From Paracoccus denitrificans (GTDB lineage Bacteria; Pseudomonadota; Alphaproteobacteria; Rhodobacterales; Rhodobacteraceae), in NCBI GenBank assembly GCA_005768755.1, contig VAFL01000010.1:1-64000 (forward strand): a stretch of DNA of 64,000 nucleotides, given 5' to 3'. The translations under genes and the position numbers were made by a program. Below the pieces are notes generated by a model, which had not been told where the DNA came from, searched no databases, and worked only from the letters and a program-made list of their open reading frames with translations. Positions 27,405 to 35,236 of this stretch are shown here, piece by piece. Position 1 is the first letter of the stretch. Every line of letters starts with the position of its first letter.

Positions 27405-27851
27405 TCAGTCCGCGCCAAACGCGGCTTCTATGACTTTGACACGGCCAAACTGATCGACGAGGGCGGCATCCATGCGCATGTCTGTGGACTGCCCAGTCGG
27501 CAGGTTGCCGCAAAATTCGCAGGCTGCCATACAGATTCTCTGGATCTGTGATGGGCTGATGCGTTGACTGGCGGTGACAAAGTCCCGCGACGACTTCACT
27601 TCGACGAAGACAAATAGCGATTCACTGCGCATGATCACGTCAATTTCGCCTGCTTTGCCCCGCCACCGCCGCGCGACCAACCTGTAGCCGCTAGCGATAT
27701 AAAAATCGCATACTGCCAGTTCTGCGAGACGGCCCGATTCGTAGGCCTTGCTGCCGCGCATGGCGCGGGCTGAGTTGGCCTGTTTACCTGTTCGGTGTGG
27801 TAGAATGACGGGCTCGACCTTGACCTTGTCAAAATCAAAACAGAGTTGCAT
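27405..27851 (-). CDS. yraN: YraN / UPF0102 endonuclease-like protein
   Basis: Protein of 148 residues with the restriction-endonuclease-like UPF0102 core: GRLAELAVCDFYIASGYRLVARRWRG, GEIDVIMR and VFVEVKSS (the E...D...E-x-K arrangement). It has about 35 extra N-terminal residues compared with typical members. The ATG overlaps the rsmI stop (ATGA), a pairing seen across proteobacteria. Molecular role is not established; a Holliday-junction or repair nuclease role is suggested by the fold. Confidence 0.9.
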   Translation of the reverse strand: MQLCFDFDKVKVEPVILPHRTGKQANSARAMRGSKAYESGRLAELAVCDFYIASGYRLVARRWRGKAGEIDVIMRSESLFVFVEVKSSRDFVTASQRISPSQIQRICMAACEFCGNLPTGQSTDMRMDAALVDQFGRVKVIEAAFGAD

Positions 27852-28744
27852 CAACTTTTCCTTTCGAACGTCAACGCGCGTTGATAGGCGTCGCGCCGCG
27901 ATATTCCGAACCGTTCCGCCACTGCAGCAGCAGCATCGCGAACGGAATTTCCGTCCAGCAGCGCTGCGAGTGCAGCATCTATTTCGTCCTCTCCCGGCAA
28001 ACTTACGGACGGCCGGTCGATCACCAGCACGATTTCCCCTTTCAACCCGCCTTCCGGAAGCCTTTCGCCAATTTCGCCCGGCGTGCCACGGAGAGTTTCC
28101 TCAAATTTTTTGGTCAGTTCTCTGCAAAGTACTGTAGATCGATTCGGATCAATCTCGCACAAAATTGCCAATGTTTGCTTAACGCGCCTTGGGCTGTCAA
28201 AGATGATCGACGTCGCATCAACCGCTGTCACGTCCGCCAGCCAGCTTCTTCGCGCCGCAAGCGGTTGCGGCGCGAAGCCTGCAAACAGGAACCGGTCGCT
28301 TGGCAGTCCTGCCACGCTGAGCGCCGCAAGTGCCGCCGACGGTCCCGGCACCGCGTGAATTCTGACACCCCTCCGCGCGGCCTCGCGGGCAAGGCGAAAT
28401 CCGGGATCTGCCACCAGCGGCGTGCCTGCATCCGAACAATAGGCGATTGATTTCCCGTCGCCCGCGGCTGCGGCAAGAACCTCTGCCTGGCGGTCCTCGT
28501 TATGGTCGTGGGTCGCCAAAATCCGGCGACCGCGCAGCGGGATCCCGTGAATTTCCATCAGGTGCCGCAGGGTGCGGGTATCTTCCGCCGCCAGCACGTC
28601 GGCTGAATTCAAGACATCCAACGCCCGCAGCGTGATGTCGCGTGCAGCACCTATCGGCGTCGCGACCAGATACAGACCCGCATCCAGGCGTGCGGCCTCT
28701 ATTCGCGCCGGAAGCGGATTCGGAGTGTTTTGGGCTTCGGTCAT
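27851..28744 (-). CDS. rsmI: 16S rRNA (cytidine(1402)-2'-O)-methyltransferase RsmI
   Basis: Tetrapyrrole methylase-fold SAM enzyme of 297 residues that 2'-O-methylates C1402 in the ribosomal P site. Motifs are LYLVATPIGAARDITLRAL near residue 25, LAAEDTRTLRHLM, ATHDHNE, CSDAGTPLVADPGF and VPGPSAALAALSVAGLP. The start MTEAQNTPN lies about 100 bases from the divergent lipoprotein gene. The reading frame stays open far upstream, but that extension is the antisense of the lipoprotein gene. Operon rsmI-yraN-gshB. Confidence 0.95.
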   Translation of the reverse strand: MTEAQNTPNPLPARIEAARLDAGLYLVATPIGAARDITLRALDVLNSADVLAAEDTRTLRHLMEIHGIPLRGRRILATHDHNEDRQAEVLAAAAGDGKSIAYCSDAGTPLVADPGFRLAREAARRGVRIHAVPGPSAALAALSVAGLPSDRFLFAGFAPQPLAARRSWLADVTAVDATSIIFDSPRRVKQTLAILCEIDPNRSTVLCRELTKKFEETLRGTPGEIGERLPEGGLKGEIVLVIDRPSVSLPGEDEIDAALAALLDGNSVRDAAAAVAERFGISRRDAYQRALTFERKS

Positions 28745-28843
28745 GGTGTCCCTGCTTTGGCGGTCCCTGCGTTGCCAAGGCAGGGGGTTTACGAATAGTC
28801 TGCGGCGCAACGCCACAGAACCTGACAATAGGGAATCAACTGC

Positions 28844-30034
28844 ATGTTCACCATTGCCAAGCGAATCACGCGGCGCGTTGCGCTGGCGGGCATTCTTGGC
28901 GCGGGCCTCGCGACGGCGGCCTGCCAACCAACCAGCCTTGGAAGCTCTGGCCCCGCGATCGGGCCGCAAATTGATCCGCGCCAGCCGGTGCAGGTCGCAT
29001 TGCTTGTGCCGGGCGGCACCGGAAACGCAGATCTGGACAGTCTGGGGCGTTCGCTGGCCAATTCGGCCCGCATGGCTGCCGCAGATGCGCAAGGCGCGAA
29101 TATCGATCTGCGGGTCTATTCGACGCTGCCGACAGAAAGCTCGGCCGTTACCGCCGCTGAAAAGGCCGCCGCAGAAGGCGCCAAGATCATCCTCGGGCCC
29201 CTTTTTGCCGATTCCGCAAACGCTGTCGGTAATGCGATGAAGGACAACAACCTCAACGTCCTGTCCTTTTCCAACAATCAGGAGATTGCGGGCGGTAACG
29301 TCTTCATTCTTGGCAGCACCTTTCAGAACGTTGCTGACCGGCTTGTCAAATATGGGGTGAAGCAGGGCCTGCGTCGCTTCCTGGTGGTTTACGAAAACGA
29401 TGCGGCAGGCCAGATCGGTGCCGGCGCCATCCAGACCGCCATTGCCCAGAACGGCGCAACCGTCAGCGGCAAGCAGCAGCACGCGCTGTCGCAGGAAAGC
29501 ATTGACTCGATCATCCCCGCCGTCACCCAGGCGGCGAAATCGGGCAACATCGACGCAATCTTCATGACCGCCAATCAACAGGCCGTCCTGCCTTACCTGA
29601 GCGATCGTCTTTACAGTGCCGGCGTCACGTCGCGCGATGCGCAGTTCATGGGTCTGACCCGCTGGGATACACCTGCTGCGCGTCTGCAATTGCCAGGCGT
29701 CCAGGGCGGCTGGTTTGCGCTGCCCGATACCGCGCTTCAGGCGCAGTTCACGCAGCGCTATCGTTCCGCCTATGGCGAGACCCCGCATGAACTCGGCTCG
29801 CTCGGCTATGACGGGGTGGCGGCGATCGCAGCACTTGTGGCTGCCGGCAACCGCAACGCCGTCAATACCATCGGGCTGACGCGGTCGTCGGGCTTCGCCG
29901 GTGTCAACGGCGTCTTCCGGCTGCGTCCCAATGGCACCAACGAACGCGGCATGGCCATTGCCACGATCAATAACGGCCGCGTCGTCGTCATAGACCCTGC
30001 GCCGCGCGGCTTTGGCGGTGGCTTCGGGTTCTAA
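28844..30034 (+). CDS. LpoA-like lipoprotein, penicillin-binding protein activator family
   Basis: Lipoprotein of 396 residues: a basic N-terminus, a hydrophobic core and a lipobox ending at Cys27 (LATAAC). The mature part is a type I periplasmic binding fold (VQVALLVPGG, SLGRSLANSARMAA, GAKIILGPLFADSA, RFLVVYENDAAGQ, DAIFMTANQ) like the C-terminal domain of LpoA, which activates PBP1A in enterics. It lacks the N-terminal TPR domain of LpoA, as is common in alphaproteobacteria. The divergent arrangement with rsmI-yraN is the same as around E. coli lpoA. Confidence 0.88.
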   Translation: MFTIAKRITRRVALAGILGAGLATAACQPTSLGSSGPAIGPQIDPRQPVQVALLVPGGTGNADLDSLGRSLANSARMAAADAQGANIDLRVYSTLPTESSAVTAAEKAAAEGAKIILGPLFADSANAVGNAMKDNNLNVLSFSNNQEIAGGNVFILGSTFQNVADRLVKYGVKQGLRRFLVVYENDAAGQIGAGAIQTAIAQNGATVSGKQQHALSQESIDSIIPAVTQAAKSGNIDAIFMTANQQAVLPYLSDRLYSAGVTSRDAQFMGLTRWDTPAARLQLPGVQGGWFALPDTALQAQFTQRYRSAYGETPHELGSLGYDGVAAIAALVAAGNRNAVNTIGLTRSSGFAGVNGVFRLRPNGTNERGMAIATINNGRVVVIDPAPRGFGGGFGF

Positions 30035-30035
30035 G

Positions 30036-32834
30036 TTGAACGAGCGCCACGATATCTTGCCACAAAGCGCCCCGGCATTGCCCGGGGCGCATTCCATATT
30101 CGACCCTGACAGCTACCTGCCCGCGCTTGCCGCCAAGCTGTCCGATGTGCATGATCCGCGCGGCAAGCGCGCCCTGACCGTCACCGAGCTGCAGGCGGCC
30201 CGGGCCGACGCGATGAACGACATAATTGCAGGATTTGGCACGCATCCACGTGCGGCGCGCGAAACCGTTCGTGCAATTGCAAGCCTGACAGACGCCATCG
30301 TCACCACCGTTCACTGGGTCGCGACGACCCAACTGCACCCGCAGCAAAGCCCGACAGAGGCCGAGCAGTTGGCGGTCCTTGCGGTCGGCGGGTACGGCCG
30401 GGCCGAGATGGCCCCCCAATCCGATGTCGATCTGCTGTTCCTGACGCCCTACAAAACCTCTGCCTGGGCGGAAAGCGTCGTCGAGTCGATGCTTTACATG
30501 CTTTGGGACCTGAAGCTGAAGGTCGGCCATGCCACACGCAGCGTGGATGATTGCATCCGGCTGGCACGTCAGGACATGACCATTCGGACGTCCATGGTCG
30601 AACACCGCGCCATTGCCGGGCAACTTTCGCTGGCCGAAACCCTGCGCGAGCGTCTCTGGGCAGAGCTTTTCGACAACAGCATTCCCGAATTCATCGAAGC
30701 CAAGCTGGCAGAGCGCGACGAACGGCACAAAAAGCAGGGCGGTCAGCGCTATGTGCTTGAGCCCAATGTCAAGGAAGGCAAGGGAGGGCTGCGCGACCTT
30801 CAGACGCTGTATTGGATCGCAAAATATATCCACCGGGTGGAGCGCGCTGCCCAGCTTGTCGAGCTGGGGTTTTTCACTCGCGACGAGCATCTTGCCTTCT
30901 GGCAGGCCGAAGATTTCCTGTGGGCCGCGCGCTGCCATCTGCATCTGATCGCGGGTCGCCCGGTGGATGTGCTGTCGTTCGACATGCAGGTGGAAGTCGC
31001 CCGTCGCATGAACTACCAGGACCGGCCTGGCCGACGCGGGGTCGAGCTGTTCATGCAGGATTACTTCCGCCACGCAACCCGCGTGGGGGATCTGACCCGC
31101 GTGTTCCTGACCGCGCTTGAAAGCCGTCACATCTTCCAGCAGCCACTTCTCAGCCGGATATTCCGGCGCCGCAAGAAGCTGCGACCGACCTTTGCCGAGT
31201 TATCCGGCCGACTGACCTTTGCCGATCCCAAGGCCGCGCTGGATGATCCGCTGAACATCCTGCGCATCTATGAGGAAGCACTTCGCACCGGCATCCTGAT
31301 CCATCCCGATGCCATGCGGGTGATCGCGTCGAACCTCGACCTGATCGACGACGACATGCGCGTGAACCCTGAAGCCGTGCGCATCTTCCTTGACCTGCTG
31401 CTGAAACATGGCAGCCCCGAACGCGGGCTGCGCAGGATGAACGAACTGGGCGTTCTTGCCGCTTTCATCCCCGAGTTCGAGCCTGTCGTGGCGATGATGC
31501 AGTTCAACGTCTATCATCATTACACGGTCGACGAGCATACGATCCAATGCATCGTCGCCTTGTCCGAGATCGAGCAGGGTCACGAAGTCGCCGATCTTCC
31601 CATCGCCAGCCGCATCATGTCGGGAGGAGAGATCAACCGGCGCGTGCTGTACCTCGCCACGCTTCTGCATGATATCGGCAAAGGCCGACCGGAAGATCAC
31701 TCGATCATCGGGGCACAGATCGCGCGCAGGGTGACGCAGCGCCTTGGCCTGCCCGCTGAAGAGGTGGAAACTGTGGAATGGCTGGTGCGCAATCACCTGC
31801 TGATGTCGGATATCGCCCAGAAGCGTGATATTTCGGACCCTCGGACAATCCGCGATTTCGCCAAGGCCGTGAAAACGCGAAAGCGACTGGACCTTCTGCT
31901 GGTGCTGACCGTCTGCGATATCCGCGGCGTCGGCCCCGGTACGTGGAACAACTGGAAAGCCGTGCTTCTGCGACAGCTCTATGATGGCACCGCCAATGTC
32001 CTGGCCAACGGGATGGAGGCGCTCAATCGCGACCAGCGGCGCGATGAGGCAAAACGTTCTTTGCGGCACATGCTGGCTGCGCAAGGCTGGGAAGCCAAGG
32101 AAATCCGCGCCGAGACTGCGCGCCATTATGCGAATTACTGGCAAGGACTGCCGACCCGTACCCATGCTGTTTTTGCACGGCTGCTGAAGGATCTGGGAAA
32201 TGACGAGATCCGCATAGATCTGGACGCCGATGCCGACCGTGATGCCACCCGGGCCGCTTTCGCACTGGCCGACCATCCCGGCATATTCTCACGATTGACC
32301 GGTGCGCTGGCGCTTGTCGGCGCGAACGTCGTCGACGCACGAACGTATACCTCGAAGGACGGTTTCGCGACGGCGGTGTTCTGGGTACAGGACAGCGACG
32401 GCCATCCCTACGATCCTGAACGACTGCCCAGACTGCGCAAGATGATCAATCGCACCTTGAAGGGCGAGGTTGTGGCGCGCGACGCGCTTGCCGACAAGGA
32501 TCAGATGAAAAAGCGCGACCGCGCCTTCAAGTTCCCGACGCATGTCACCTTCGACAATGAAGGCAGCGATATCTATACGATTGTCGAGGTCGATACCCGT
32601 GACCGTCCGGGCCTGCTTTACGACCTGACCCGGACGCTGGCCGCGAACCATATCCAGATTGCCAGCGCCGTGATCGCGACCTATGGCGCGCAGGTCGTTG
32701 ACAGCTTCTATGTCAAAGACGCCTTCGGTCTGAAACTGCATCAGCCTGGCCGACGCGAGGCCTTGGAAAAGAAGCTGCGGCAGGCCATACGCGACGGGGC
32801 AGAACGGGCCGGCTCGGAACAGGCAGGAGCTTGA
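30036..32834 (+). CDS. glnD: Bifunctional uridylyltransferase / uridylyl-removing enzyme GlnD
   Basis: Nitrogen sensor of about 932 residues that uridylylates and deuridylylates PII. The nucleotidyltransferase motif GGYGRAEMAPQSDVDLL is at 118-134. An HD domain is present (TLLHDIGKGRPEDHS). Two C-terminal ACT domains sense glutamine (DHPGIFSRLTGALALVGANVVDA and DRPGLLYDLTRTLAANHIQI). The TTG at 30036, two bases after the lipoprotein stop, is the likely start; a GTG at 30012 overlapping that gene is the alternative. murJ follows after four bases. Confidence 0.95.
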   Translation: MNERHDILPQSAPALPGAHSIFDPDSYLPALAAKLSDVHDPRGKRALTVTELQAARADAMNDIIAGFGTHPRAARETVRAIASLTDAIVTTVHWVATTQLHPQQSPTEAEQLAVLAVGGYGRAEMAPQSDVDLLFLTPYKTSAWAESVVESMLYMLWDLKLKVGHATRSVDDCIRLARQDMTIRTSMVEHRAIAGQLSLAETLRERLWAELFDNSIPEFIEAKLAERDERHKKQGGQRYVLEPNVKEGKGGLRDLQTLYWIAKYIHRVERAAQLVELGFFTRDEHLAFWQAEDFLWAARCHLHLIAGRPVDVLSFDMQVEVARRMNYQDRPGRRGVELFMQDYFRHATRVGDLTRVFLTALESRHIFQQPLLSRIFRRRKKLRPTFAELSGRLTFADPKAALDDPLNILRIYEEALRTGILIHPDAMRVIASNLDLIDDDMRVNPEAVRIFLDLLLKHGSPERGLRRMNELGVLAAFIPEFEPVVAMMQFNVYHHYTVDEHTIQCIVALSEIEQGHEVADLPIASRIMSGGEINRRVLYLATLLHDIGKGRPEDHSIIGAQIARRVTQRLGLPAEEVETVEWLVRNHLLMSDIAQKRDISDPRTIRDFAKAVKTRKRLDLLLVLTVCDIRGVGPGTWNNWKAVLLRQLYDGTANVLANGMEALNRDQRRDEAKRSLRHMLAAQGWEAKEIRAETARHYANYWQGLPTRTHAVFARLLKDLGNDEIRIDLDADADRDATRAAFALADHPGIFSRLTGALALVGANVVDARTYTSKDGFATAVFWVQDSDGHPYDPERLPRLRKMINRTLKGEVVARDALADKDQMKKRDRAFKFPTHVTFDNEGSDIYTIVEVDTRDRPGLLYDLTRTLAANHIQIASAVIATYGAQVVDSFYVKDAFGLKLHQPGRREALEKKLRQAIRDGAERAGSEQAGA

Positions 32835-32838
32835 GGAA

Positions 32839-34365
32839 ATGAAAAGCAGTTTGGTGCGCGGCTTCGTCGCCGTCAGCAGCTGGACCTTCCTGTCCCGCGT
32901 GGCTGGTTTCCTGCGCGATATGCTGATGGCCGCCTGGCTGGGCTCTGGCCCGGTCGCGCAGGCCTTCGCGGTGGCGCTGCGTCTGCCAAACATGTTCCGC
33001 CGCTTCTTCGCCGAGGGCGCCTTCAACACAGCCTTCGTGCCGATGTTCGCCAAGAAACTGGAGGACCGGGACGAGGCGATGCGTTTCGCGTCCGAGGCGT
33101 TTTCGGGACTCTTCGTCGTCGTCCTTGCCCTGTCTGCGCTCGCCATGATCTTCATGCCATTAATGGTGCTGATGCTGGCGTCAGGCTTTGCAGGCGACGA
33201 GCGTTACGCCCTGGCGGTCGAATATTCGCGCATAACCTTTCCCTATATTCTGCTGATCTCGCTGGCTTCGATGATTTCAGGCGTCTTGAACGCCAATGGC
33301 CGCTTTACCGCCGCAGCCGCCGCGCCAGTGTTGCTGAACGTCCTGTTCATCGCTGCCATGTTCATGGGACGTTATTTCGGCTGGGATCTGGGGCTGACCC
33401 TGGCGTGGGCCACGCCTGTTACCGGGATCGCGCAGCTTGGCCTTGTCTGGTGGGACGCACACCGGAACGGCTGGACACTTTTGCCGAAACGGCCGCGCAT
33501 TTCGCCCGACATGCGTGCGCTGCTGCGCGTGGCCTTGCCTGCGGCGTTTGCGGGCGGCGTGGTGCAGATCAACCTGTTGGTCGGCGCACAAGTGGCATCC
33601 TATTTCGATGGCGCCGTCGTCTGGCTGGCCAATTCGGACCGTCTGTATCAGCTGCCGCTTGGCGTCGTAGCCGGCGCTGTCGCGGTCGTGCTGCTGCCAG
33701 AACTGGCGCGTCGCGTGCGGGCAGGCGACGGGGCCGGCGGTCAGGCTGCCTTCAGTCGCGCGACCGAATTCGGCCTGTTCCTGACCCTGCCCTGCGCCTT
33801 CGCCATTCCGGTCATCGCGCAGCCCATGGTCGATACGTTGTTCGGTCGGGGGCTTTATTCCGACAATGACGTGTTGCAGACCTCACATGCACTTGTCGTC
33901 TATGCGTTCGGCCTGCCGGCCTTTGTCATGCAGAAAATCCTGCAGCCGCTTTACTTCGCGCGCGAAGACACGAAATCCCCCTTCCGCTATGCGCTTGTCG
34001 CCATGGTCATCAACGCCGTGATTGCCTTTGGCCTTATGGGCGTCATTGGCTTCCTGTCCGCCGCGATTGCCACCACCCTTTCATCATGGGTCATGGCGCT
34101 TCAGCTTTGGCTGGGGATGCGGGATATGGGTCAGGCCGCCCGCTGGGACAGCCGTCTGAAACGCGCCGCCCCGCGTATCCTTTTGTGTTCGACGCTTATG
34201 GCTGCGGCTTTGTGGTTCGCGCTTCGCTGGACCGATGCGATCGGTATGGCGCGAATTCCTGAACTGGCGCTGCTTGTTCTGGGCGGCGCGGCCGTCTACT
34301 TCGCGCTCAGCTTTGCGACAGGTGCGGTTTCCCTGACCGAGTTACGCAGGAATATGCGCCGTTAA
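32839..34365 (+). CDS. murJ: Lipid II flippase MurJ
   Basis: MviN/MurJ family membrane protein of 508 residues with about 14 helices. Conserved features are SWTFLSRVAGFLRDMLMAAWLGSG with the transport-critical Arg, the block RLPNMFRRFFAEGAFNTAFVPMF and GVLNANGRF. It exports lipid II for peptidoglycan synthesis. It starts four bases after glnD with GAGGAA before the ATG, so the two are cotranscribed. Its 3' end overlaps the convergent ccdA by four bases. Confidence 0.95.
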   Translation: MKSSLVRGFVAVSSWTFLSRVAGFLRDMLMAAWLGSGPVAQAFAVALRLPNMFRRFFAEGAFNTAFVPMFAKKLEDRDEAMRFASEAFSGLFVVVLALSALAMIFMPLMVLMLASGFAGDERYALAVEYSRITFPYILLISLASMISGVLNANGRFTAAAAAPVLLNVLFIAAMFMGRYFGWDLGLTLAWATPVTGIAQLGLVWWDAHRNGWTLLPKRPRISPDMRALLRVALPAAFAGGVVQINLLVGAQVASYFDGAVVWLANSDRLYQLPLGVVAGAVAVVLLPELARRVRAGDGAGGQAAFSRATEFGLFLTLPCAFAIPVIAQPMVDTLFGRGLYSDNDVLQTSHALVVYAFGLPAFVMQKILQPLYFAREDTKSPFRYALVAMVINAVIAFGLMGVIGFLSAAIATTLSSWVMALQLWLGMRDMGQAARWDSRLKRAAPRILLCSTLMAAALWFALRWTDAIGMARIPELALLVLGGAAVYFALSFATGAVSLTELRRNMRR

Positions 34366-35105
34366 CCAAACTGGTTCAGCACTGGCAAGTTGTCCTGCAT
34401 CCAGAAGGACACCGCAGACATGCGGCCTGATACCAGCAGGACCCCGACCACGACCAGCAACGCACCCATCAAACGTTCGACGGTTTTCAGATACGGCTTG
34501 ATGCGGTTCATCAGGCCAATGGCACGGTTCACGAAGATTGCGGACAGCAGAAACGGAATGCCCAGGCCAAGCGCATAGACGGCCAGCAGCCCGGTGCCGC
34601 GTCCGATGGCGCCTTCGCTGGCTGCAAGGGTCAGTATCGCGCCCAGCAACGGACCGATGCAGGGCGTCCAGCCAAATGCGAAAGCCAGGCCAAGGACATA
34701 CGCGCCAAGTGCCGATCCGCCCTGATCGTGCGTGTCCAGCCGTGCCTCCTGATCCAGAAGGGGAATGCGGAAGACATGCAGAAAGTGCAGCCCCATGATG
34801 ATGACCATCACACCCCCGACCCGGGCAAGCCATATCTGATATTCCAGAAAGGCACGTCCGAAGGCGGATGCGGCGAAGCCCATGACAAGGAACACGGTCG
34901 ACAGACCCAGCACGAACATCAGCGCCGCCGGAACCGCACTGCGTTCACCCGATTTCAGCCCCCCGACAGAGATCCCCGTCATATAGGCAAGATAGGGCGG
35001 AACAACCGGCAATACGCATGGCGACAGGAACGACAATACCCCCGCCAGAATCGCGACGGTGGCGGCGGGCAGGAAAGCGGCATCTATCAGGTCAATTCCG
35101 AACAT
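34362..35105 (-). CDS. ccdA: Cytochrome c biogenesis thiol-disulfide transporter CcdA
   Basis: Membrane protein of 247 residues with six helices. The two redox cysteines are C30 in LSPCVLP and C149 in GWTPCIGP, the defining pair of the CcdA/DsbD-beta family. It passes reducing equivalents from cytoplasmic thioredoxin to periplasmic haem-handling thioredoxins. No other ccm gene is adjacent. Convergent with murJ. Confidence 0.94.
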   Translation of the reverse strand: MFGIDLIDAAFLPAATVAILAGVLSFLSPCVLPVVPPYLAYMTGISVGGLKSGERSAVPAALMFVLGLSTVFLVMGFAASAFGRAFLEYQIWLARVGGVMVIIMGLHFLHVFRIPLLDQEARLDTHDQGGSALGAYVLGLAFAFGWTPCIGPLLGAILTLAASEGAIGRGTGLLAVYALGLGIPFLLSAIFVNRAIGLMNRIKPYLKTVERLMGALLVVVGVLLVSGRMSAVSFWMQDNLPVLNQFG

Positions 35106-35182
35106 GACGCGACACTAGCCGGTTTTCGCGCCTGCACCAGAGGACATGCGGTCACAGTCACGTGCAGGAGCCATTGAGCATA

Positions 35183-35216
35183 AAGGGAAAAGGCCCGCCA
35201 TCCGGCGGGCCTTCTT
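35183..35216 (-). terminator. Rho-independent terminator of rne
   Basis: A 9-bp stem AGGCCCGCC/GGCGGGCCT with a four-base loop lies at 35191-35212. Read on the minus strand it is followed by TTTTCCCTTT, and it sits 21 bases past the rne stop. Confidence 0.8.
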
Positions 35217-35236
35217 CAGACGCATGGGCCGATCAA

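Noticed and set aside
28745..30097. A 748-codon minus-strand frame running from rsmI across the lipoprotein gene
   Set aside because: Only the last 297 codons are RsmI. The rest is the antisense of the lipoprotein gene and has no family character.
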